Below the pieces are notes generated by a model, which was given only the letters and a program-made list of their open reading frames with translations, did not search any database and was not told where the DNA came from. Position numbers and translations under genes: made by a program. Positions 32,561 through 45,000 of a stretch of 64,000 nt of DNA are shown piece after piece (position 1 is the stretch's first letter; each line of letters begins with the position of its first letter). Origin of the DNA: Brachypodius melanocephalos (Eukaryota; Chordata; Aves; Passeriformes; Pycnonotidae); the NCBI GenBank assembly GCA_013398615.1, contig VZSR01000393.1, positions 2,692,961-2,756,960 on the forward strand. Direction: 5' to 3'.

Positions 32561-32965
32561 ACTCCAAATAAACACTAGTCAGTCTGCATTTGATTGTAAT
32601 AACACACTTGTCATTTCAGATATAGTATGTTGGAGGGGGATTTTTTTTCTTTTCTAAAAGCTTTATTGGAATTCCTTCAGCAAAATTTGCTGTGGGTTTA
32701 TGATGGCTTCATTAAAAATCAGAAACCAAAAGGATGTGGAGGGCTCCAAAGAGTTTGTAGCAACATGAAATAGAAATAACTTGGAGGATTTTTCATTTGA
32801 AATCTGCTCCCGTTTCACGTGCCTTCAAATCTTGTCACACTATAATAACTTGGGGCCAAATGTGAAGTATTAAAACACTTAATAAATTTATTTTGAGTTA
32901 AGATTCATGTGCATTGATGCTTCTCCCTTACTTAACATCAACCCAGAGTAAATATTCTCAAATGC
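32561..32965. promoter_or_regulatory. AT-rich candidate noncoding element
   Basis: AT-rich, mostly non-repetitive block. 32810-32930 is the most enhancer-like, with TTTCACGTGCC (E-box CACGTG), TATAATAACTTGG and TTAATAAATTTATTTTGAG. No CR1 text and no gene-like frame. Inference from texture. Confidence 0.28.
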
Positions 32966-33601
32966 TGAAGTTTTCACTGATTTTACAGAGGAGATCTCAG
33001 GGCAGGTCAGAGCAGAGATCCACTCCTTAAATATCAGTGACAAATCTCCAGAAAATGGGTTTATTTCAAGTCATCACAGCTTGTAATTCAAACTGGCTTG
33101 AAGAAAAATTATGGTCACTTTTACAAAGTGTGACTTCTCAGTTCTTCCTTCTTTTAATTGCAGAGCAGAGCCCTGAGGGACAAACACGGGCAGCAGAATC
33201 TGAAATTCCCATTTCTGGTGGCCTGTTTCTGGTAAGTGGGGAGTAAGAGCAGGTTTCAGGCTTTGGCTTCATCCTGAATCTAGTGAAATTCATGGTAGGT
33301 GTTCATTAATTAAAATGGGACTACAATTAGGCTTTAGGTTTTCCATACTAGCAGTGGTTTAGCTCTGAAAAACCTAAAAGCTGCTTCACAGAGAATGAAG
33401 TGGTGTCTCTTCTGGATCCTGAGGCTCATGGGACAAGGAAAATGTGGGATTGCATTGCAGCAAGAAAGGCTCAAATCAAAAATTGTGAAAGTTCCCAGAT
33501 AGTGAGGGTGACACGGTAGCAGCAAAACTCTGAGGAAATGCTGAATAATTCTTCTGGGAAAGGGAAGGAAAGGAAGGAAATGGGGAAATTCAAATTGAAC
33601 A
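32966..33601. other. Intergenic DNA, no gene seen
   Basis: Unique sequence. A 69-codon plus frame at 33037-33246 has no recognisable domain. The final 60 bases are purine-rich and lead into a CR1 copy. Confidence 0.45.
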
Positions 33602-33826
33602 AAGGTAGATTTAGATGGGATCATGGGAAGGAACGTGTTCCCTGTGAGGGCGGGGAGGCCCTGAAACAGGGTGGTCCAAAGATCCCTGGAAGTGTCCAAG
33701 GCCAGGTTGGACAGGGCTTGGAGCACCCTGGGACAGTGGAAGGTGTCCCTGCCATGGCAGGGGTGGCACTGGATGAGTTTTAAGTCCCTTCCCACCCAAG
33801 ACATTCCACGATTTTACGATTCTGAC
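33602..33826 (+). mobile_element. CR1 retrotransposon 3' fragment
   Basis: About 225 bases of CR1 3' region: AGGTAGATTTAGATGGGATC, TTCCCTGTGAGGGCGGGGAG, CCCTGGAAGTGTCCAAGGCC, AGGTTGGACAGGGCTTGGAG, then TTCCCACCCAAGACATTCCA and two degenerate terminal octamers (CGATTTTACGATTCTG). Frames on both strands across it are repeat-derived. Confidence 0.93.
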
Positions 33827-35214
33827 TGAACATTCTCATTTTGCCATTTGTGGGTGACAACTTCTGGCTCTGATCAGTTTTTAGGTCAGTTTTTTACCTT
33901 GTCTTCCAATTTACCGATAAAGTGGAAAATAGCACCCAAATACATTCACTGCCCAAGGAGTAACAACGTGAGCTGTAACTCATTGTGGGTATTTAGATGA
34001 CAATTGGCCACGACACAAAGCTTTTAAGGCATAATCAGAAGAGGTGAAGGGGAGCGAAAAAGTGAACAGAATGAAACACGTGACCTTCTTCCTCAATCAC
34101 CTCCCAAATCCATCTGTCAGGTATTCCCTTGCCCTCTTTTACACTAGAATTGGCCCATTTTACTTTCCCTTTCATATTTTACCCTGCTGGAAGGTCGCCC
34201 ACTCTCTTATGTCAGACCTGACAGGATGTGAATTATCTCCATCCAGCCTTGACATGACTTTGTGCCTGGTGATGTAATGCCCCAAAAAGCCTGGTTCAGG
34301 CAAAAAAAAAGAGACAGGGCTTATTAACAGGAAAGGAAACAAGCCTCTGTTTGACAACCAGTGGCTGGGTATCAAGGGGAGCTTTCTTAGGGGGAAAAAA
34401 AAATCGTTTATGACCACATGAATTACAATTATTTATTCAGAGGGAAGAAATGGCCATTGAATTTTTAACTAGATTCAGCTGGTTGAGCAGCCTACAAAGA
34501 GCAGGTATTTGGGCATGGATTCCAGGTAGATTCAGACAGGAAAGGCTTGAGTCTGCTCCTGGAGGGATCAATAAAACCACCAGAACCTGAGCTGGAGCTG
34601 CTGCAAACCCAGCCAGCAACGCTTCCCTGCACTGCCCTTCCCCTCCATTGCAGAATCTACCAGGATATCACCATCCCACTGCAGTAATCCCCTTTTTTCT
34701 CTTCTTTTTCACCATCTCCTGTGGGTGCAAAGAGCTGGAGTGAAACCCCGGCTCTGTCACCTCCTCATCCCTCCTTCTCTGAGCCTGAGCAGCCAGGGCT
34801 GCATTCCAGCGGCGTGATCTGAAACTGTATCCCTCTAAATTCATGAAATATTCCGCATCTGTGCCTGTGGACTTGTGAACTTTTACCTTTTGCCTATCAG
34901 CAAGGCAGCTCCCTTCACCCTTTCCTCCCCTCAAGACTCTCAGGGAGTGCTGGAGTCCTGATCTCCATGGAATCATAGAAAGGTCTCCAGCGTAGCTCTA
35001 CGGCAAAATATTCCCTCTCTACCCCATTTCCTTGCTGTGTTTCTCATCCTGGGCTGACAATATTGGAGGGTGTCGCAGGGAGCTCAGATTTGCAGATTAA
35101 AGCATGTTTTGGTCACTTTTAGGGGTGAGCCTGGCAGCCCCAGCAGCTGCCAAATGCTGGAGCATCCTTGAGGGTGAGGATGAAGTTTTGGGTGGTGAAA
35201 CACTAGCGTGGGTT
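33827..35214. other. Intergenic DNA, no gene seen
   Basis: Unique sequence. At 34970-34985 the text GGAATCATAGAAAGG resembles the outer end of an inverted CR1, but the following bases do not continue the match, so it is not called. A 102-codon minus frame (34668-34976) lacks domains. Confidence 0.45.
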
Positions 35215-35371
35215 GAGAATGGATGGATGCTCCATCCCTGGAAAATTCCAGAATTAGATGGGGCTCTGAGCAAATTTGTGTAGTGGAAGATGTTCCTGCT
35301 CCTTGCAGAGGGTTGGACTCAGTGCCCTGTGAAAGTGTCTTCCAACCCAAACCATTTTGTGATTCTGTGAT
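35215..35371 (+). mobile_element. CR1 retrotransposon 3' fragment
   Basis: About 155 bases: a GGATGCTCCATCCCTGGAAA segment, GGGTTGGACTCAGTGCCC, TCTTCCAACCCAAACCATTT and the terminal octamers TGTGATTCTGTGATGG. Diverged, 5'-truncated, inactive. Confidence 0.88.
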
Positions 35372-36524
35372 GGTCCCAGGGATAAGAGGACACAGAGGCT
35401 GTCCAGGAGTGGTTTGAAGGGTCAGTAGGGTTTGTGACAAGCTGTGGAAGTGGCAGGTGACAAATGCATTCTGGAAATGAGATTTATCTATCACACACCA
35501 AAGTGTCACTGCACATTAAAAAAAAAACCCCATCGTGGGCTACATTAAAGGCATCAAGTGCTGGAAAGTAAAGCAATAATGTGTGTTTGTGTCCCTGTCT
35601 TTAACAAATACACCAAAAAATGATCTTCAGATCAGTCCTTCCAGCTAAGTCAGTTGCTATTCCAGAATGCGAGCAAGGAATCATGGACAGCTATCCCCAC
35701 TCTTTGTGGTCACCCCAAATAATCCCATTTTCCCCAACCATATTGATGCTGGCAGACGTGTGGGTTTTACAGGAGGAGTGGCGTGTGTGCCTCCATATTC
35801 TCACACCTGATTGCACGCTGGGCTTCTTCCGAGCTGCAGAGCAGATGCCAGCTCCCTTTCACTTTCCCCTGCTTCATTCCAAGCTGGCTTTGGCTCCAGG
35901 GAAGGTCAGTGTGGCTGCAGTGGCCGTGCCCAGACACAGCACAACCTCAGCCTTTCCCACGCAGCCTCTCCCAGCCTCGACCTCCAAACTCCCTCTGCCG
36001 CTCCAAACCCTCCCTGAACGATGTGCTGACACTGAAATCCCCTCCCAACACAGACATGCAACGTTTGGGGACACTTGGGAACGATCCCAAACGAGCTCCA
36101 AGGCTCCAGGTGCTGTGATAACCCCGTCCTGTCACTGTGCTGTCATTTACACGCTTAAATCCGTTTGAATTCTTTTTATCTCCACCATAATCTGCTTAAA
36201 TCTCTCATCCTTAATTCTGGTTCTTTTTGGTCTGTGGAGAAGTAGAAGAGCTGCAAGAGTGCTCTGGCTCCAGGGTGACTGCAGTGATTTGGGAGCCTGG
36301 GTTGTTGTTATCTCTTGTCAAATGCATCTGCAACCCCACGGTCCAACTGGAAACATTTGTCAGTGCCCCTTACATAATACCAGGTTTTATGGAAAAACTG
36401 AACCCTCCAGTAACTGCAGAGGAAATTCCAGAGTGAGCCGACTGACAGACAAGCCTTGGAAGTCAGCTAGCTATTTTGGAAGACATCCAGGATAGTTTTT
36501 TCCCTTTGGTTCCCCACCACCCTT
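35372..36524. other. Intergenic DNA with chance long frame
   Basis: Unique sequence. A 182-codon plus frame (35620-36168) shows no domain or signal and other frames (111, 75, 68 codons) are open across the same DNA on both strands, so I regard it as chance. Confidence 0.45.
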
Positions 36525-36608
36525 AAAAAAAAAAAAAAAACAACAAAAAAACAAAAAAACCACCCCCAAAACAACAAACAACAAAAAACCCAAAACAAAA
36601 CAAAACAA
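36525..36608. repeat. 84-base A/C-only tract
   Basis: From 36525 to 36608 the plus strand has neither G nor T: 16 A, then CAACA, CAAAA, CCACCCCC and CAAAACAAAA text. Its complement has the same G/T-only character as the tract at 20004-20223, in opposite orientation. Confidence 0.9.
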
Positions 36609-37139
36609 GTAATAAAAGGATAGAATCTGTTTGGACCAGAGGGTCTTGAAACCCAGGAAATCCCACTGGTGCTTCCCTTTCAACTCTCCTGAGGATATTT
36701 GGGAGCCAAAATAGTGCATGGAGGAAAACTGCCATTTGTGACTTTCTCAATAAGAGCAACCTGTAGGACAGCAAGGTCTAGACACTTTTTTGGTCTTTAG
36801 TGTCTGAAAATAATGTGTCTTCTTCCACTGGATTTAAGAGTCATTAAAACGTTGCAATCTGGCTGATAAGTCCTCAGCAGAAGCGAGTTATGACAGTTCA
36901 GTGTGTGCCCTGAGGAGGGCAGAGATCTGGTAAGAGAAGGAGCTGTAAAGGCTTTCAGCTGGTGCTTAACCCAGAGGAGGAATTGCCACAGGAATGAAGT
37001 GAGAAGGGCACAGAGAAACTGGGAAACTGGGAACTGAGTCAGCATCAGCTACAGGCAAGATGTGCACTAAATCCTTGTGGGTGGATGTCCAGGAGACCTG
37101 AGAATAAAACAGGGGAAAAGGTGTTTTCCAGTTCCGCCC
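36609..37139. other. Intergenic DNA, nothing distinctive
   Basis: Unique mixed-composition sequence with chance frames only. Leads into an inverted CR1. Confidence 0.45.
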
Positions 37140-37345
37140 TCTGCAATGGGACACCTTGCACTGTCCCAGATTTCTCCAAGCCCCATCCAACCTGGCCTGG
37201 GACACTGCCAGGGATCCAGGGACAGACACAGCTGCTCTGGGCACCTGTGCCAGGGCCTCCCCACCCTCCCAGGGAAGGATTTCTTCCTGATATCCCATTT
37301 AATCCACCCTCCCTCCTCTTAAAGCCGTTCCTCCTGCTCTGGTGA
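37140..37345 (-). mobile_element. CR1 retrotransposon 3' fragment
   Basis: Reverse complement of CR1 on the plus strand: AAGCCCCATCCAACCTGGCC, TGCCAGGGATCCAGGGACAG, ACAGCTGCTCTGGGCACCTG, GGAAGGATTTCTTCCTGATA, CCTCTTAAAGCCGTTCCTCC. The terminal octamers are not kept. Frames on both strands inside it are repeat-derived. Confidence 0.92.
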
Positions 37346-38029
37346 GTCCAGGTCAGGGTCAGGAAGAGTTTGTGCCTGCAAGTGGAATTTGCTGTAGGTA
37401 CCAATGACTTCCAGCTGACATTTTCTGCTCTCACCAGCTCCTCACCTTAACCAGGAAGGGTGAAAGCAGCTTTGTGTCACCCCCTGAGGTGACACTGCTG
37501 TGGCTGTCACCCCTCTGCTCCTGGTGCTGGGCGTCCAACTCACCCTGGGGCCCAAAAATCAGCACAAGGAGCTTTTCCCAGATTCCTTGCTCCCCCATTC
37601 CAGCCCTGGTCTGTGGCAGCTCTGACTCATCTTGTAAACACCAATCTGTGCAGCAAGCAGGGCTGACAGAACAGAAAAAGGAAAGGGAAAAAAAAGGGGA
37701 AAAAAAGAAAAGAGAGAGAAATGGAGACAAACAACCCCCTCCTCCCGCTTCCCACCACCGCCCCTCATCTGTTATTGCAGAGGATCTTCCTGGCCAGACT
37801 TGACCTGCAAACAGTGGTCACCAGTGAACCATCAAAGGCCTTTCACATCTCCAGCAGCTGCAGGGAGGGTTCCTGTGAGCTCTCCTATCACTCTGACACC
37901 TCCAGAGCCAACAGCCCCGGCTGAACGCTGTCGTGGGCCGTGTTTCAGGGACCACCTTCAACGCCTTGGCTCCAAAGAGCTGCTCTTTTTTTTCCCCCCC
38001 ATTCATTGACACAGGGGGATATATATCTC
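37346..38029. other. Intergenic DNA with purine-rich patch
   Basis: Unique sequence with a G/A-rich patch at 37675-37730 whose frames encode only charged runs. Chance frames of up to 109 codons occur on both strands. No gene called. Confidence 0.45.
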
Positions 38030-38245
38030 AAAACTTGGCTGCAGCAGCCAGTGCATGCCTTGAGGATTACATAGCAAGTGAACTTTGTCAGTGTAAGCCC
38101 CAGTCAATAGGAGGAATTAAGTAGAAAAGACCTCTATTGTTCCAGCCAGCCTTCTGAAGGCACTGATTGGCAGTAAAATATCTCCAGTGACAGATGTAAA
38201 GTAAATATTGCCTATGCCAAGGCTCTATATTACTTTGATTACCCA
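38030..38245. promoter_or_regulatory. Candidate conserved noncoding element
   Basis: Dense unique block with GAGGATTACATAGC, TAGGAGGAATTAAG, CTATTGTTCCAGCC (SOX-like ATTGTT), CTGATTGGCAG (CCAAT-type word) and TTTGATTACCCAGCATCAAT. Lacks repeats and gene-like frames. Enhancer-like by texture only. Confidence 0.35.
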
Positions 38246-39999
38246 GCATCAATCAATTTGTTCCTTCCCTTGCAACAAAAGCGGCTGCTGTTACACTTCA
38301 GACCCCTCCGATGGAGCCCGAAGTGGAATTGATGAACAAACTGAAAGGAAAGGTTACACAAATGACAGCAAAATGTATCTCAGGAGAAAAATGAGAGTCT
38401 TGTCTCTGTGCACTTGGATGTGCCCTAAGTATCTTGCTGTTAGGAACAGAATGACATAAATAATAAAATTTATATAAATTTTGCATATATATATATATAC
38501 AAAATACATAAAAATATATCTAGATACACACATTCACGCTCATATATTCCCTCAAACTCCCTTATTAAGCATTAGGTCAGTATTTGCAATATCCCCACGG
38601 CTTTAACAGTGGCAAAATGTCAGGAACTACAAGCAAAACCAAAGTGCTGATGTCACCCCGTGAATGGAAGCGAAACTGGAGGTGAAGAAGATGTTTGAGC
38701 AGCAGATTCCTGAGGCGTGGGATGCACAGCACAGCTACAAGCATTAATAGAATTTCTTGATTCCAGGGATTGAGGCCAATGCAAAATCCCTTTCCCCCTC
38801 AATTCATTCTAAAAGTAGCAGGTGCTCACAACAGTAAAGGTCCTTTCGTTTCACTTACACCATTGGGGAGGGCAAAGAATTTCCAGCTTCCTCAAGGTGA
38901 AGGAAAACAATTTTTTTTGGAAGGGAGGGTGAGTTGCTGCATGCCTCTAGCCCTAAATCCTAAATTCCCACTAAGCAGGAGAGCACATTTAGGGCTCAAA
39001 GCATTTATCCATGTGCAAAGGGATAGGGATGGCCAGGCAGGATCACATCTGCTTCCTCTGACAGACAGAAACAGGGAAATGTCACAAAAAACCCCTGACA
39101 AACTAAGAGTGTCTTGAAGTATTCAAGTGTCTTGAGTATTCTCCCAGCTTCTGGTGAGGACCAGCACAGGGATTTCTCACTGGAGGGTGCTGGGGTGTCC
39201 TTGTTGTTCATGGTCACTGATGGATAAATCCATGGGGATCTCCCTGAATCCTTTTCCAAGCTCTGCTCTGATATCCTGAGGCATCGAGCAGCTCAAGGGG
39301 GGCTGAGCAAAACGATCCTTTCTGGATTTGTGCCTAAGCCCTGCTCTCTGCTGACGGCTCTGTGTGCTCTGCTGACCCCCCAGAGGCACAGCAGCCTTGG
39401 CCCAGGGCACCCAGGGCTCTGCTGTGAAAGTGTGGCACAGGGAGCTGTGACTGCAAAACACAAGGACAGGATGGCGGAAACAATTTTGGAAGTTTCTCCG
39501 TCTCAGAAACCTCCCTGCAAGGAGAGAAAGTGCTCTGTTAACAGCTGGCACCGAGTAGATTTTTGACCCCGCGTTTTCGTTTCTGATTTGTTGCAACTTT
39601 TTATCTCCCCGCAAATCATGGGCATCACATGCCACGCTTAACAACGCTGAAAATTAAGTGTGTTTCAAGATGAACTTTTCCATTTCAAGTCCATCTCATG
39701 GTTAGTTTGGGAGGAACCAAACTTCTGTTCTTCACAGACAGAGGAACCAAATTTATGACACTGATTTTTTTACCTCTTCTCAGCCCCAGCAGCCTTGGTT
39801 CAGTGTGTGCGTGGGTAATGGAAATAAACCCTTCATATTTCATGGGGTTCTGGCTCTTTTCTCAGCCACTGTGTTTGTGGGGCTCACATGAATGTCTTTG
39901 ATTAGTTTTTTTTTTTTGATTTTCCTGTGGGGGACCAAGCCTGTGAGAGGCTGAGGAGAGAGAATGGCAAGAGAAAGAAATTTAGGAACACTAAAAGAT
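38246..39999. other. Intergenic DNA, no gene seen
   Basis: Unique sequence with a TA run at 38485-38499. A 155-codon minus frame (39177-39644) has no recognisable domain and is crossed by an open plus frame. Small T run near 39907-39918. Confidence 0.45.
38485..38499. repeat. Short TA microsatellite
   Basis: About seven TA units, followed by more A/T-rich ATAAAAATATATC text. Confidence 0.85.
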
Positions 40000-40065
40000 C
40001 AAAGCCAGGCTGGATTGGGGTTTAGGACAACCTGCTCTAGTGGAAAGTGTCCATCTCTCCATCCC
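40000..40065 (+). mobile_element. Probable short CR1 internal-3' fragment
   Basis: About 65 bases resembling CR1: AAAGCCAGGCTGGATTGGGG, CAACCTGCTCTAGTGGAAAG, then TGTCCATC. It is the 'snaps of the 3' region before the terminal octamers, with both ends lost. Diverged, so confidence is moderate. Confidence 0.65.
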
Positions 40066-40264
40066 AATACCATCCCTGCAATAAGGGAGGACATTTTCCA
40101 AGGAGGAAAGAACTCCGGGCAATATCTGAGGGACCTTCAGCATGTGCAGTCTCCTTGGCTTTCCCTCTGAGAGGAGGGAATGTTGGGAACTGCACAAAAT
40201 TCCAACTTTCCCCTGGATTTCAGACAAAGGCGCCACGCTGGCATCTGTGCCAAGGCAAGTTTTA
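40066..40264. other. Intergenic DNA, nothing distinctive
   Basis: Unique mixed sequence between a CR1 fragment and an enhancer-like block. Chance frames only. Confidence 0.4.
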
Positions 40265-40640
40265 GCAGCTTTTAATCCTCCTGCTCCCCCACTAATAAGT
40301 GCCTGGTTGCCGGGTGTATTTTGGTTCATGCTTGTCAAATCAAGCTGCAGAATTAGCTGGAGCGCCTGATATGTGTATTTTTGGAATTACTTTTATGGTA
40401 AAATCATTAAGGCCACCCACTAGCCAGCACACGATCCCCCTACTGGCTTGGCTTTGGTTAGAGGTATTACCAATAAGAATTTAAACATTTTCCTGAAGGA
40501 GTTATTTCTCAGTGACCTCCAGCAGCAGATGGCCACGGCAGCAAGTCCTTATTTACGGCTTCCGTGTGCTAGCAAGACTTAATGAATTTGCTGAAAACTT
40601 ATTTTTCCAGCCAAAGTGGAAGCCCAAATGACTCTAAAAA
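40265..40640. promoter_or_regulatory. Candidate conserved enhancer
   Basis: A 375-base repeat-free block with retained CpGs in AT-rich context (TTGCCGGGTG, GGAGCGCC, CACACGATCC, TTACGGCTTCCGTG) and many regulatory-like words: CAGAATTAGCTGG, AAAATCATTAAGGCC, CAATAAGAATTTAAAC, GCAGATGGCC (E-box), CTTAATGAATTTGC. No gene-like reading frame crosses it as a whole. One of the stronger enhancer candidates, by texture only. Confidence 0.42.
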
Positions 40641-41811
40641 TGGTTGATTAGGTGGCCCCAGCCCTGCTGGCTGGTAAATGGTTTTACTGCTGCAAGGCAT
40701 GTGGGGTAACCCAGAGAGATGTGGAGTGTGAAAAACAAGAAATTGCTGAATAGTTTTATTTTAGGCAAGTGATTTTCTTCTCACTGTTTTGGTGGGTGGC
40801 TGCATTTTTTCTTCTGGCCCATATGGCCAAGGTGAATTAGGAGAGGGACAATTTTCATCAAAGTTTGGACAGAATTCCTCTGAAGGAGGCTCTCCAGGGG
40901 ATGGTCCTGCATAGAAAAAAAAAAGGCTGCAAGTTCACATAAATAAAAGGGAACTTTGCCAGAGCAAACAGACTCACACAGCTCTGCCTGTGACATGAAA
41001 TTCTGCCCCAAGTCCTGATGTTCTGCTGCCCAGGCACCAAAATCTGGTTTTGTTCTGGCAAACGCCAGGGCTGAGCATGGTGAATGTGTTTTACAAAAAT
41101 CAAAGATCCATCTGTGCGTGGAAGAAATAAAGATAAATTCAGCTAGGGTGTGTTTCCCCCCTTTTTTTCTCCATACTGAGAAATGAATGGCTCCAGGAGG
41201 ATGTTTCTTTGTGTCATATGTGATGCTTTCCTTATTTTTTCTGTGTGAAATCTTCTGGCAAAGTGGGACAGAGATTCCCAGATGCAGCTGCTCCGTGCTC
41301 TTGGGGATTTTTTAATGACACCTGAGGATGCTGGAGGTTACACAACAACAAATGCACCTGAATTATAAAACTGGAAGGTAAATTCCGGTTTTTAAGCCTG
41401 TGTTTTTACTCCACCTAGCACAAGGGTGTCTGCAGTCCTGTCTGAGGCTCCTGGCGTGCCTTGGGACAGGGAAAACACAGCTAAGATCAACATCCTGATC
41501 TGCTGACATGAAGCACTAAATCACTCACATGCACACTTCTGAACAGGAGTGTGGGGAGGAACATTCCCTGCCAAGATGAAAGGCCAGAGCTGGTGCTCCT
41601 TGGGAAGGTTCTGCAGTCACAACTGCTCAGGGAAACTTTAGCACCTTCCCAAATCCAAGGAAAACAACGTATTCCAAGTAGAGCTCAGCCCTAGCAGATG
41701 TTGGGCATGAGCATGAAACAGATTTTTGAAATAATAATCAACCTCAGATCCAGGAACCATCAGGAAGAGCCTCAGAAACTGTAATGAAGCTCAGATCCAG
41801 GGAGCCTACAA
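40641..41811. other. Intergenic DNA, no gene seen
   Basis: Unique sequence, short A and T runs, chance minus-strand frames up to 81 codons. Nothing further recognised. Confidence 0.5.
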
Positions 41812-42035
41812 AAAATATGGGGAGACTTTTTCGGAGGGTGTGTAGGGACAGGACAAGGGACAAGGGGTTTAACTGGAAGTGAGCAGGTTCAGATGGGATA
41901 CTGGGGAGGAATTCTCCCCTGTGAGGCCCTGCACAGGGTGCCCAGAGCAGCTGTGGCTGCCCCTGGATCCCTGGAAGTGTCCAAGGCCAGGTTGGATGAG
42001 GCTGGGAGCAGCCTGCTCCTGGCCCCGTGTCCCTG
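41812..42035 (+). mobile_element. CR1 retrotransposon 3' fragment
   Basis: About 220 bases of CR1: GTAGGGACAGGACAAGGGAC, GGTTTAACTGGAAGTGAGCA, GGTTCAGATGGGATACTGGG, CAGGGTGCCCAGAGCAGCTG, CCCTGGAAGTGTCCAAGGCC, AGGTTGGATGAGGCTGGGAG. The far 3' end with the octamers is missing. It carries more of the upstream 3' region than most copies here. Confidence 0.93.
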
Positions 42036-45000
42036 CTGGGCTGTGCTATTTCAAATCTGTGCAGATCTACTGGGAAGTGAGGAAGGATTTGGAGAAAAGC
42101 TGCCCCCAAAATTGCAGATTTTGTAGTTGTGGGCAAGTGAGCCACCAGCTCCTGACTGTAACTCCATCACACTGTGGCCTGAAGAAGTTCTCAGCCCTCA
42201 TTTTGCCAGCCAGCAATCTGTCGATTTAATTTTATGTTACAACCATTGGTTATACCTAAATATATCAGGAACATGGGCCTCAGCATTCCACAGCCATAAT
42301 TCATGTCGAGCTAACCAAGGGCAGCATATTTAGCTTCTGATGGTCCACAATCCTTCTCAAAGGTCACTGCAATCTCCAGGGTCTGAGGAAACCCACAGAT
42401 GCTGCAATGCCCATTTTCTTTCAAATACAGAAAAGCTCTTCTCCTGAACAAGAACTATTTTATTGTTATTATTTAGCTTTTTCCTCCCTCAGGTGATCTC
42501 AACTTTTTGAGGGAAAGGAAGGAAAACCCAAAGAATAAGAGGTAAGTCAAGCAGCCTGGTCTTCATGAAGAAAACACAGCCCACCAAGTTCCTCTGGCTC
42601 TGTCTGCTCCATGAAGGAGCTGGAATTCTGAACAGGAGGCTGGAAATGAAACACGAGCTGTAACTTTACTCCTGGTGCCTATCAGGGAAATTAATACAGC
42701 CTGACTGGTCAGGATAGTGTGTGTCAACAGCAAGGTGAAAATAAAATTGTGAGTGTGGAGCAGAGGCTGCTTGTTCTTCTGGAAAAAAAAAAAAAAAAAA
42801 AAAAGAAGGAGAAGAAATTTTTTAAAAAAATAAATAAAAGAGACAGTCCTCAAAATATGGTGCTGATTAACAGCTCTCATGTGAACTCCTCAAGAGGGTG
42901 CCTGAGCAGAAGGGTACAGGGTGTTTGTGCTGCACAAGGAAAATATTTATACCTTGTACATAACCATAGCTGAGAAAACTTGCTCAAGGTCTAAATAGTG
43001 TGACTGCATGGATTAGGCTGATGGCTCCTCTGGTGGGTAAAGGGGGTGTTTGGTGAGGACTCTGGTGGATGTAGAGCTGCACAAAACGTGAAAAACAGAC
43101 CTGCAGCAGGGCCAGGTGAGCACAAAACTCTGCCTTTGTAATAAACCCCTGTGCCACTGGGAGTCATCAGTGGTTTTGACTAATTTTATAGCAAATTACC
43201 AAAAAAAATGTTTTTTCTCCCTCTTGCTGAAGAGCCTTCCTCCTCTCACGGGTAGTGAGCGTGCTCATATGTTTTTTTCTTTCTAGACAATCATCTTCAT
43301 TAAAGGTCTTTATCTAAAATCAAGACCTGAAGTAGAGGGAAAGATGTAAATTAAACATTATATGTGAATTTAAAGGGGGGAAATATGGAAATATGGAAAT
43401 GACTGGGCAGTTGCAGCATCTCCCCAAAACCCTGCCACTGTCCACCAGCTCCTGTGCACTGCTCCCCACTCTCTTCTGGGGCAGGTGAGGGACCCTCCAC
43501 TGCTAAGGCAAAACCAGAGGGAAATCTGAAGTACAAGACCTCCTTTTTCTTAGCCATATAAAGGTGGATATAAGCAAGAGAGGTTTCTGTGCAAATTAAA
43601 TCAGTTTTCCTCCTTGCAGCAGGGGTTGGTCTGTTGTGCAGCCCAGCAGGATGGCAACGAATCTGTAGCAGAGCTGGAAAACCATGGAGGAGCCAGACGG
43701 CCCCTAAACACCAGCAGAACAAGCCAGGGGATGTCAGGAGGAGAGCTGAGATTGGTGACAGCTCACACTTGACCCTCAGTGATAGAGCTGAAGAGGGTTA
43801 ATCACCAGCACTCTGCACCAGGGGCTAACCCAGAGGCGCTGCCCTGGAGTCAGCAGCTTCCAGTGCTGAAACGCCTGCTGCACTTGCTGCTGGGAGAGCA
43901 AGCCTTGGCAGGAAGATGGGGGAGGCTGGAAGGGTCACTGGGATCTCAGACAGCACACACTAAACTGGCCAGAGCCCCTCCAAAAAGGTTTTCCAAGCAG
44001 TGGTCACACAAGTCCTTGGTAGGAATGCGGCAGGGGTGGATCACTGCCTTGGGCAGCTCAGTCGCCTCCAGTTCTGCACCACTTGATTCCCCTCTCTGCT
44101 CCACCAGAACAGGTTCCTCCCTTCCAGAGTCCATTTTCCTCACCATTTCCTACCATAAACCAGTCAAACCTTGTTCTGTGTTAGGTTAAGCAAAGCAGGT
44201 CCACTAAAAGGATGTAAAAATGAGTGGCGTGTTCCATAAATATGAATGTGCACCATAAAGGGTCTCAAACGGACCAAGATTTTCATTAAATAAGAAAGTC
44301 ACAATATTTAACAGCCTGGCAGCCTCCACCTGCTGCCTTGCTCTGCAAGTTGTCCTTTCTGAGGTTTCGTCAGGGAAAAAAGTATTATCCAACAGGAGTG
44401 AGGGAGAGAGAATCCAGCCCCTGGTATTTTCAGGAAAAATCTTGAGTGCAGTGCAATCCCCACATGTTAATGCTGTTTTTTCAGAGCCCTTCAGTCTCAC
44501 ACTGCTCCTCCCCATCTGCATCCTGAAGGACACCCTGTTGGCAGAGGTCCCTTTTCCTAAGTAGTAACGTCAGGCTTTAATCTTTTCAAGTCATGGTTGA
44601 AATGAAAAAAAGAAGGGGAAAGAAAAAAAATCCACCAAACCCAACCCAGTTATGAGAATGGAGATTGGGAACAAGAGAGAAAGAGAGAAAGACGCCAAGA
44701 CATGATGAAAAAATTCTGTTTCTTCTGCCCCCTGCTTGTACTGAGACTCAGGTTCTTGTGAGAGGGGAAATGAAGATAATTAAAACAGGTTTGGAACATG
44801 GACTTCAGAGCTAAGTCTCGTGTGGCAGGAGGTGCAGATAACGAGAGGCACAGCCTCCATGCCAAGCATCACATCTACCTTAGAGCTGAGTTCCAGCAAA
44901 GCCCCTGTGAGCCTTTCCACTGACGGCTGAGAGCATCAGATCCATCCCAATCCCATCCCAGGAAACTCAATGCAAAGCGAGTGAGTGCTCCTTGGGATCT

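Noticed and set aside
34970..34990. GGAATCATAGAAAGG as the outer end of an inverted CR1
   Set aside because: The match stops after about ten bases and the next 100 bases do not resemble CR1.
35620..36168. 182-codon plus-strand open frame
   Set aside because: Four or more frames are open across the same interval on both strands. This is the mark of stop-poor DNA rather than coding.
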